Shown: positions 5,377 through 10,466 of the stretch, in pieces
Position numbering within the stretch: the first letter of the stretch is position 1
How the letters are laid out: each line of letters starts with the position of its first letter
From: Methanosarcinaceae archaeon
Lineage (GTDB): Archaea > Halobacteriota > Methanosarcinia > Methanosarcinales > Methanosarcinaceae
NCBI GenBank assembly: GCA_028690255.1
Contig: JAQVBP010000105.1
Location: 1-10,466 of the forward strand
Direction of reading: 5' to 3'
Length of the DNA: 10,466 bases
The notes under the pieces: model-generated
Seen by the model: only the letters and a program-made list of their open reading frames with translations
Told to the model about the DNA's origin: nothing
Database searches by the model: none
Position numbers and translations under genes: made by a program

Positions 5377-5766
5377 TTATTCTTTTAACTCTTTTTTCAT
5401 TCTGTCCAGGAAACCCTTGAGTCCGGCCTTGTGCCTGGCCTCGTCAAGGGAAGCACGCTCAAAAAAGAGGGCTGCTCTTGTGTTTCCTTCCTGGCGGGCG
5501 ATTTCGGCAGCTTCGGCCTTTTCGACCTCGGCCATTGTTTCCCCTTCGAGCATCATCTCCAGGTTTTCGAGGGTGGAGTCCTTGACAAGCCCCAGGATTT
5601 CGGCAACCTCGGTGGCGTGCCAGGCTTCGTCCATTGCGACCTGGCGAAGGTAAACCGCAACATCCGCAAAACCCTCTCTTTCCGCAAGCTTTGACATCGC
5701 AAGATACCAGCCAACTTCGGTCGTTTCACCTTTGAAGGTGTCCTGTAATATTTTTTCCAGACTCAT
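5377..5766 (-). CDS. Rubrerythrin-like diiron protein (ferritin-like fold, no rubredoxin domain)
   Basis: This 129-residue helical protein has the diiron ligand set of rubrerythrins in two halves offset by exactly 62 residues. The first half has E14 and E47-x2-H50 (DEAWH); the second has E76 and E109-x2-H112 (DEARH). The two halves also share GET (13-15, 75-77) and REG/QEG, so the domain is a visible internal duplication. The family protects anaerobes by reducing hydrogen peroxide. The C-terminal rubredoxin domain of classical rubrerythrin is absent, so an external electron donor is needed. The extra glutamate found three residues after the second-half ligand in rubrerythrin seems replaced by A79, while E17 occupies the matching place in the first half. 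This is alignment by eye. The start ATG 5764-5766 has AGGAAG about ten bases ahead. The gene is transcribed divergently from the ferredoxin gene. Confidence 0.85.
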   Translation of the reverse strand: MSLEKILQDTFKGETTEVGWYLAMSKLAEREGFADVAVYLRQVAMDEAWHATEVAEILGLVKDSTLENLEMMLEGETMAEVEKAEAAEIARQEGNTRAALFFERASLDEARHKAGLKGFLDRMKKELKE

Positions 5767-5847
5767 AAGTTCAACTTCCTTTTATGAATATTTGCTGAGA
5801 AAACTGTTTTCCTTTGCGGGTAAAACCCATTTTAAAGACTTGAATCT

Positions 5848-5859
5848 AATATAATAACA
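5848..5859 (-). promoter_or_regulatory. Likely TATA region of the rubrerythrin-like gene
   Basis: On the minus strand GTTATTATATTA predicts a start near 5826 and a leader of about 60 nt. A second box at 5831-5838 (TCTTTAAA) is possible. The interval to the divergent ferredoxin gene is rich in A/T around 5840-5890. Confidence 0.4.
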
Positions 5860-5891
5860 AGAACAATAACAAGAATAAATAAGTTTTCTGT

Positions 5892-5900
5892 GTATAGATA
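5892..5900 (+). promoter_or_regulatory. Possible promoter of the ferredoxin gene
   Basis: TGTATAGATA and, further up, AATAAATAAG (about 5875-5884) are the only TATA-like stretches before the ferredoxin gene. They predict starts near 5902-5923, hence a leader of at least 75 nt. Downstream lie two TTCCGA copies (5931-5936 and 5939-5944), which could be regulator sites. Confidence 0.3.
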
Positions 5901-5996
5901 CGTTAAGTTTATCCCCGGCTCCGGAAATGGTTCCGAGATTCCGAAGGATTTACGAAAAAACACACATGAAACTCTTCGAGTAACAGGCACAAACAA

Positions 5997-6019
5997 ATGA
6001 AAGTACACGGTACTTTCAT
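5997..6019 (+). promoter_or_regulatory. Perfect 10-bp inverted repeat before the ferredoxin gene
   Basis: ATGAAAGTAC (5997-6006) and GTACTTTCAT (6010-6019) are perfect inverted repeats separated by ACG. The first three bases form an ATG in frame with the ferredoxin, but no ribosome site precedes it. The pairing would bury that ATG in a hairpin. I read it as an operator or RNA hairpin in the leader. Confidence 0.6.
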
Positions 6020-6050
6020 ACCAAAAAAAAACTTAGCTTCACCTCAGGAC

Positions 6051-6248
6051 ATGAAGATTTATATTGATGAAAAGAAATGTACAGGCTGCGGAGCATGCAG
6101 GGCAGCCTGCCCGAAAGGGCCCAGAATTTATTTCATAGAGGAAAAGGACGGGCGAGCGGTCGCTGTCGTAAAGGATCCTTCCTGGTGTCTGGGATGCAGA
6201 TTATGCGTGAGCGTCTGTATGGAAGACGCCATTACTCTTGAGAACTAA
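6051..6248 (+). CDS. Two-cluster [4Fe-4S] ferredoxin
   Basis: This 65-residue small electron carrier has two complete motifs, C10-x2-C13-x2-C16-x3-C20-P and C46-x2-C49-x2-C52-x3-C56. The second lacks the usual trailing proline. Such ferredoxins shuttle low-potential electrons in the cytoplasm between oxidoreductases. The 18 residues that would be added by the earlier ATG at 5997 are not typical of ferredoxins and are encoded over a perfect palindrome, so I place the start at ATG 6051. Neither start has a well-spaced Shine-Dalgarno (AGGA lies only one base before 6051), so the start remains uncertain. The linker between the clusters is longer than in classical clostridial ferredoxin. The neighbouring trmJ-like gene begins 40 bases downstream on the same strand and may be cotranscribed. 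Confidence 0.85.
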   Translation: MKIYIDEKKCTGCGACRAACPKGPRIYFIEEKDGRAVAVVKDPSWCLGCRLCVSVCMEDAITLEN

Positions 6249-6288
6249 TTTTTAAAAATGATATTAATATTTCAGGATTTGATCATGA

Positions 6289-7023
6289 GTGTCATTTGAG
6301 TTACGTGTCGTGCTTGTGGAACCCATGTACCAGGGCAACGTGGGGTCTGTCGCAAGGGCCATGAAGAATTTCGGGTATACGGACCTGGTCCTTGTAAACC
6401 CCTGCAAGCTTGAGGGACAGGCCAGAGCTATGTCTTCCCACGCCCGGGATGTGCTGGAAGGGGCCCGGGTTGTCAGCACACTTGAAGAAGCAATCAATGG
6501 GGTGGACCTTACAATCGGGACCACGGGCGCATCCTGCCTGAAAACAGGAGAACATGTGCGTCTGCCGCTCTACACGCCTCCGGACATAAAAGAGAAATTA
6601 AAGGGTTACAGCGGGAAACTCGCCCTCCTCTTCGGACGCGAAGATAACGGGTTTAGAAACGACGAGCTTAAAAGCTTTGACATGGTTATCACAATCCCAA
6701 CCTCGGAAGTTTACCCCGTAATGAATCTCTCCCATGCGGTTGCAGTTGTACTCTACGAGCTTTCGGGCCTCCAAAGCGAGGAAAACCCCCTTGCAGAGGG
6801 CTTTGACCTGCGCCTGCTTTACGGGCACCTTGGAAAACTCCTTGAGGAAATCGATTACCCCCAGCACAAAAAGGACAAGACCCATCTCATGCTAAGGAGA
6901 ATCTTCGGAAGAGCCGGGCTCACTCCCAGGGAAGTGCAGACCCTGCGGGGGGTAATAAGGAAGGTGGAGAGACGCATTGGAGTAAAGGATGAAGAATCAG
7001 GGGAATCCCTGCAGGAGAGCTAA
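6289..7023 (+). CDS. trmJ: TrmJ-like SPOUT tRNA 2'-O-methyltransferase
   Basis: This SPOUT-superfamily (SpoU/TrmH-TrmJ class) methyltransferase is 244 residues long. Archaeal TrmJ uses S-adenosylmethionine to methylate the 2'-hydroxyl of cytidine 32 in tRNA. The trefoil-knot motifs are clear: motif 1 N17-VGSVARAM-KNFG with R23, motif 2 LFGREDNG (114-121), and motif 3 P137...N146-LSHAVAVVLYEL. Residues after about 165 form a helical, charged C-terminal extension, as in TrmJ. The start is GTG (6289-6291): an ATG at 6285 is out of frame and stops at once, and a weak AGGA lies 11 bases before the GTG. An A/T-rich stretch at 6252-6270 could serve as promoter, but the short 40-base gap also allows read-through from the ferredoxin. 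The family is certain; the exact modified base is inferred. Confidence 0.88.
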   Translation: MSFELRVVLVEPMYQGNVGSVARAMKNFGYTDLVLVNPCKLEGQARAMSSHARDVLEGARVVSTLEEAINGVDLTIGTTGASCLKTGEHVRLPLYTPPDIKEKLKGYSGKLALLFGREDNGFRNDELKSFDMVITIPTSEVYPVMNLSHAVAVVLYELSGLQSEENPLAEGFDLRLLYGHLGKLLEEIDYPQHKKDKTHLMLRRIFGRAGLTPREVQTLRGVIRKVERRIGVKDEESGESLQES

Positions 7024-7069
7024 AATAGGGGAAAGTCTCCCGCACTTCCGGAAGGAAAGCTAAAATAGG
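7018..7069. repeat. 12-bp direct repeat spanning the trmJ stop
   Basis: AGCTAAAATAGG occurs at 7018-7029, including the trmJ stop TAA, and again at 7058-7069, exactly 40 bases later. The second copy lies in non-coding sequence. It may be the trace of a short duplication of the gene end. Confidence 0.6.
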
Positions 7070-7095
7070 AAGGCCTCCACCATCAATACAGGAAG

Positions 7096-7115
7096 CCTCC
7101 GGTCCGGAGGTTTTT
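7096..7115 (+). terminator. Terminator of trmJ
   Basis: CCTCC (7096-7100) pairs with GGAGG (7106-7110) around a GGTCC centre, extendable to CCTCCGG/CCGGAGG, and is followed by TTTTT (7111-7115). A weaker second GGG/CCC hairpin with TTTTT ends at 7135. This separates trmJ from mcm. Confidence 0.65.
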
Positions 7116-7201
7116 CAGGGCTTCAGACCCTTTTTCCGGCCGGTATAGAAAACTTCATATTCGAACAGACCCGTATTAATATTCGGAAGTTACAATGTAC
7201 G

Positions 7202-7209
7202 TTTTTAAA
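7202..7209 (+). promoter_or_regulatory. TATA box candidate of mcm
   Basis: TTTTTAAA predicts a transcript start near 7231 and a leader of about 10 nt. That fits the lack of a ribosome site before the ATG at 7241. A second A/T-rich box, TATTAATATT at 7174-7183, would give a start near 7205. Between the trmJ terminator and mcm I see nothing else. Confidence 0.45.
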
Positions 7210-7240
7210 GTACGCTTTTCCAGAACTTTTTTGAGAATCC

Positions 7241-10200
7241 ATGACCGACGCAGAGAGCAAGTGGAATGAAAAACTGAAGAAGTTTTTTAAAGATTATTAC
7301 TGGAATGAGATCCTCCAGCTTGCAAATGAGTATCCTGACCAGCGAAGTCTAACTGTTGACTTTAGTGATATTGAAAAATTCGACAGGGGGCTTTCAAAGG
7401 AGTTTCTGGATAAACCCGGCGAACTGGTCCCAGCTGCGGAAGCTGCGCTTAGAGAGATCGACCTTCCGGTCGAAAAAGAGTTTGATAACGCCCATGTCCG
7501 GCTTATAAAAGTCCCGAACAGAGTTCCCGTCCGGGACCTGCGGAGCAAGCACCTCACAAAATTCATTTCAATCGAGGGCATGATAAGAAAAGCCACGGAA
7601 GTCCGGCCCAGGATCACAAAAGCAGCTTTCGAGTGCCTGCGCTGCGGGCATGTGACTTTTGTGGAGCAGAACAGTTTCAAATTTGAGGAACCTTTTGCAG
7701 GCTGCGAAAACGAGACCTGCGGGAAAAAAGGCCCGTTCAAGATTTTGATCGAGGAATCCAGCTTTGTTGATGCCCAGAAACTCCAGATCCAGGAGTCCCC
7801 GGAAAACCTGAAAGGCGGCTCCCAGCCCCAGAGCCTGGAAGTGGACGCCGAAGACGACCTGACCGGAAACGTCTCCCCGGGAGACCGGGTAATCATAAAC
7901 GGGATACTTAACTCCAGACAACGAATCCTCAGGGAAGGCAAGTCCACCTTCTACGACCTTGTCCTGGAGACAAATTCCATTGAACGCCAGGACCAGGACT
8001 TTGACGAACTGGAAATCACGGCTGAGGACGAGGAAGAAATCCTTAAACTCAGCAGGGATTCTGAAATTTATGAAAAGATCATAGCATCGATTGCTCCCTC
8101 CATCTACGGCTACGAGGACATAAAAGAAGCCCTTTCTCTGCAGCTTTTTTCAGGGGTTGTGAAAAACCTGCCTGACGGCGCCAGGGTCAGGGGAGACATT
8201 CACATAATGCTTGTAGGGGACCCCGGGATTGCAAAAAGCCAGCTCCTCCGCTACGTTGTCAAGCTTTCCCCGAGAGGAGTCTTTGCCTCCGGGAGAAGTG
8301 CTTCCGCAAGCGGGCTGACTGCGGCCGCCGTCAAGGACGAACTCAACGACGGGCGGTGGACCATCGAAGGCGGGGCTCTTGTGATGGCAGATATGGGAGT
8401 TGCGGCCGTGGACGAGATGGATAAGATGCGTACGGAGGATAAGAGTGCGCTTCACGAGGCAATGGAGCAGCAATGTTATGACGACCGGACGGAAATACTT
8501 ACCAGTAAAGGCTGGAAGTTCTTCAAAGATGTAAATAAAGAGGACCTGGTCGCGACCCTCAGCCCTGCCGGAAAACTGGAATATGCAGTTCCTGAAAAAT
8601 ACGTCGAGGCCGATTATGACGGGGAGCTGTATTTTGTAAAATCCAGGCAGGTTGACCTTGCCGTAACCCCCAACCACAATATGTATGTGAATATCAACAA
8701 AAGAGCAAACGAGTGGGAGGGGTTCAAATTAAACAGAATGGATGAACTTCCCGTCACCAGAAGGATGCGTTTTAAGAAAAATGCAATATGGGAAGGAAAA
8801 CGTCTCGAAGCGTTTGAAATCCCGCCGGTTACAAAATATAAGAACCAGAATTGCCAGGGACACCTCACTGACCCGATAAAATTAAAAATGGATGATTGGG
8901 TAGAATTTCTTGGGTATTACCTTTCGGAAGGGTCTATCGGAAAAATAAATGGAATACCTTACAAAGTACTTATTTCTCAGCTTAATGAAGAGAACTGTAA
9001 AATAATTGAAAGCTGTATAAAGAACCTGGGTCTCAAATTCAGCTATGATGGAATAAACTTCAATATCCATTCAAAACAGTTTGCCGGATATTTAGCACAA
9101 TTCGGAAAATGTTATGATAAGTTTGTTCCGGCTTACGTGAAACAGCTCTGTCCGGAACAATTGCAGATCTTCCTGAATGCCCTTGTGCTTGGAGACGGCC
9201 ACATCAGAAAGACAAACGGACAGACCTGTTATATCACAACATCAAAACGGCTGGCCGATGATGTGCAGGAACTTTTGTTAAAAACCGGAATATCCGGGAA
9301 TATATATATACAGAAAAGAAAAGGTGAAAATGTATGCCTTCCCGGAGGGGAGGAAGGGGTACTGAAAAACAACATCTATCTCGTTTCATTCCTCAGAAAG
9401 GGAGATGGCGATAAAAATCACCTGGATACAAACCATCCGAATATTAATGATAATGGAAACAAACACATCACAAAAGACCATTACAGTGGAAAAATATACT
9501 GCGTAGAAGTCCCCCATCATGTCATCTATGTAAGGCGTAATGGAATACCTGTATGGTGTGGGAATACGATAAGTCTGGCAAAAGCAGGGATTATTGCGAC
9601 TTTAAAATCAAGATGCGCCCTTCTTGGAGCTGCAAATCCAAAATACGGCCGTTTTGATCGGTATGAAGGGCTTGCAGAACAGATAAACATGCCTCCGGCC
9701 CTGCTCTCCCGTTTTGACCTGATTTTTGTCATGCTTGATACCCCGAACCATGCTTTTGATACGAAAATCGCAAACCACATTCTCCAGTCCCACTATGCGG
9801 GAGAACTCTTCGAACAGCGGGAAAAACTACCGGGCTCGGAAGTCTCGGAAGAATTCGTCGACGCGGAACTGGTAGCCATAGAACCGGCAATAGATGCCGA
9901 AATAATGCGAAAATACGTAGCCTATGCCCGGAAGAACGTGTATCCTGTAATGGAAGAGGACGCAAAGCAACATATGATAGAATTCTACACAGGTCTTCGA
10001 AAGTCCGGTGAAGGAAAAAACAGTCCTGTCCCGGTGACCGCAAGGCAGCTCGAAGCCCTGGTCAGGCTCTCGGAAGCCAGTGCCCGGGTCCGACTGAGCA
10101 ACATAGTGACCCTTGATGATGCAAAGCGAACCACCAGGATAGTCCTTTCCTGCATGAAAAATGTGGGAGTTGACCCGGAAACAGGGGCCTTTGACGCGGA

Positions 10201-10438
10201 CATCATAGCCTCGGGCACAAGCAAGAGCCAGCGGGATAAGATAAAGATCCTTCGAGACATCATTAAAAAAGTTTCCGAAAGGCATCCCGGAGGCAAGGCT
10301 CCCCTTGAAGAGGTCTACATGGAAGCTGATAAAGAGCAAGGAATCAACAGGGAACACGCCGAGAGTCACATTAAAAAGATGCTCACAAAGGGAGACCTTT
10401 TCAAGCCGGACCAGAACCACATAAAACTTGTGAATTAA
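7241..10438 (+). CDS. mcm: MCM replicative DNA helicase, interrupted in frame by an intein
   Basis: This 1065-residue precursor carries a 364-residue intein; the spliced helicase would be 701 residues, normal for archaeal MCM. MCM forms the hexameric 3'-5' helicase that unwinds DNA at the replication fork. In order: an N-terminal helical domain, then an OB-fold with a zinc site C132-x2-C135...C155-x4-C160. The AAA+ domain follows with Walker A GDPGIAKS (326-333, K332) and Walker B D391-E392. The intein occupies 412-775. After it come sensor 1 N799 in LGAANP and the arginine finger R824 in LLSRFD. A winged-helix C-terminal domain ends in IKLVN. The ATG at 7241 has no clear Shine-Dalgarno, suggesting a short or absent leader. 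The gene is complete, and no second mcm copy is seen. Because the intein sits just after Walker B, splicing is needed for function. Confidence 0.97.
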   Translation: MTDAESKWNEKLKKFFKDYYWNEILQLANEYPDQRSLTVDFSDIEKFDRGLSKEFLDKPGELVPAAEAALREIDLPVEKEFDNAHVRLIKVPNRVPVRDLRSKHLTKFISIEGMIRKATEVRPRITKAAFECLRCGHVTFVEQNSFKFEEPFAGCENETCGKKGPFKILIEESSFVDAQKLQIQESPENLKGGSQPQSLEVDAEDDLTGNVSPGDRVIINGILNSRQRILREGKSTFYDLVLETNSIERQDQDFDELEITAEDEEEILKLSRDSEIYEKIIASIAPSIYGYEDIKEALSLQLFSGVVKNLPDGARVRGDIHIMLVGDPGIAKSQLLRYVVKLSPRGVFASGRSASASGLTAAAVKDELNDGRWTIEGGALVMADMGVAAVDEMDKMRTEDKSALHEAMEQQCYDDRTEILTSKGWKFFKDVNKEDLVATLSPAGKLEYAVPEKYVEADYDGELYFVKSRQVDLAVTPNHNMYVNINKRANEWEGFKLNRMDELPVTRRMRFKKNAIWEGKRLEAFEIPPVTKYKNQNCQGHLTDPIKLKMDDWVEFLGYYLSEGSIGKINGIPYKVLISQLNEENCKIIESCIKNLGLKFSYDGINFNIHSKQFAGYLAQFGKCYDKFVPAYVKQLCPEQLQIFLNALVLGDGHIRKTNGQTCYITTSKRLADDVQELLLKTGISGNIYIQKRKGENVCLPGGEEGVLKNNIYLVSFLRKGDGDKNHLDTNHPNINDNGNKHITKDHYSGKIYCVEVPHHVIYVRRNGIPVWCGNTISLAKAGIIATLKSRCALLGAANPKYGRFDRYEGLAEQINMPPALLSRFDLIFVMLDTPNHAFDTKIANHILQSHYAGELFEQREKLPGSEVSEEFVDAELVAIEPAIDAEIMRKYVAYARKNVYPVMEEDAKQHMIEFYTGLRKSGEGKNSPVPVTARQLEALVRLSEASARVRLSNIVTLDDAKRTTRIVLSCMKNVGVDPETGAFDADIIASGTSKSQRDKIKILRDIIKKVSERHPGGKAPLEEVYMEADKEQGINREHAESHIKKMLTKGDLFKPDQNHIKLVN
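8474..9565 (+). other. Mcm intein with LAGLIDADG homing endonuclease
   Basis: This self-splicing insertion of 364 residues (412-775 of the precursor) lies between EAMEQQ and TISLAKAGI, which join into an unbroken MCM motif. Splicing residues: C1; T65 and H68 of the TPNH motif (block B); a block F region IYCVEVPHHVIYVRRNG (341-357); C-terminal N364; and Thr as the +1 nucleophile. The penultimate residue is G363 instead of the usual histidine. The endonuclease has both LAGLIDADG helices, FLGYYLSEGS (145-154, E152) and FLNALVLGDG (233-242, D241), so both catalytic acids are present. The linker before block F is rich in Asn, Asp and His (about 309-337). The DNA is more A/T-rich than the host gene: 23 of 60 bases are G+C at 8881-8940, against 40 of 60 at 8281-8340. 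That fits lateral homing. Confidence 0.95.
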
Positions 10439-10462
10439 TTGGAATGGCTTTATTCAATTAAT
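10434..10462 (+). terminator. A/T-rich inverted repeat at the mcm end
   Basis: ATTAATTG (10434-10441) and CAATTAAT (10455-10462) form a perfect 8-bp stem with a 13-base loop, overlapping the mcm stop codon. It may help end transcription, but it is A/T-only except for one pair, and the window stops four bases later, so a T-run cannot be checked. Confidence 0.3.
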
Positions 10463-10466
10463 CAGC

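Noticed and set aside
5941..5978. Possible binding site of the redox regulator MsvR (TTCG/CGAA boxes) before the ferredoxin
   Set aside because: TTCG and CGAA tetramers occur at 5942, 5953 and 5975, but their order and spacing do not form the expected inverted pair.
6285..6299. ATG at 6285 as the trmJ start
   Set aside because: It is out of frame and reaches TGA after four codons; GTG at 6289 opens the correct frame.
8150..8677. 175-codon minus-strand frame inside mcm
   Set aside because: It is antisense to the MCM AAA+ domain and the intein start, whose motifs are unmistakable; it has no ribosome site or family resemblance.
9827..10420. 197-codon minus-strand frame opposite the mcm 3' end
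   Set aside because: It is antisense to the conserved MCM C-terminal domain; its length is explained by codon bias on the other strand.

Overview
The window is archaeal and almost certainly from Methanosarcina or a close relative. It carries a membrane-type heterodisulfide reductase pair (hdrE-hdrD, used by methanogens with cytochromes), a minimal siroheme sulfite reductase like the small low-spin enzyme known from Methanosarcina barkeri, a DUF116 protein pair, an archaeal MCM helicase and an archaeal SPOUT tRNA methyltransferase. TATA-box promoters and oligo-T terminators fit this reading. No gene looks bacterial.

Layout from left to right. Bases 1-110 hold the last 21 codons of a TnpB-type (IS200/IS605) protein and the right-end hairpin of that element. 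On the minus strand follow two overlapping DUF116 genes (245-880 and 873-1508). Next comes the hdrED operon, also minus strand (hdrE 2884-3675, hdrD 1626-2882), closed by a UUCG-loop terminator and opened by a leader of about 140 nt. A gene-free stretch of roughly 700 bp (3676-4407) contains that leader, a cluster of short hairpins, and a four-unit 19-bp tandem repeat ending in the sulfite reductase terminator. The sulfite reductase gene (4408-5067) and a rubrerythrin-like diiron gene (5377-5766) are both on the minus strand, separated by about 310 bp that includes a perfect 16-bp tandem duplication. From about 5800 onward the genes are on the plus strand: a two-cluster ferredoxin (6051-6248, preceded by a perfect 10-bp inverted repeat), a TrmJ-like methyltransferase (6289-7023), and the replicative helicase gene mcm (7241-10438).

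Function. HdrDE is the terminal oxidase of the methanogenic respiratory chain: it takes electrons from methanophenazine and reduces the CoM-S-S-CoB heterodisulfide. Sulfite reductase, the diiron protein and ferredoxin sit close together and are plausible sulfite, oxygen or peroxide defence and electron-transfer functions. They are on separate transcription units, so this link is inference from proximity.

The most notable single object is a 364-residue intein inside mcm (8474-9565). It lies exactly in the conserved EAMEQQ/T segment just after Walker B. It has both LAGLIDADG motifs with their acidic residues and an unusual penultimate glycine in place of histidine. I do not see a clearly new multi-gene defence or mobile system here. 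The items most worth a second look are the intein, the DUF116 pair, the hairpin and tandem-repeat block at 4017-4320, the palindrome ahead of the ferredoxin, and the unusual hdrE translation start.
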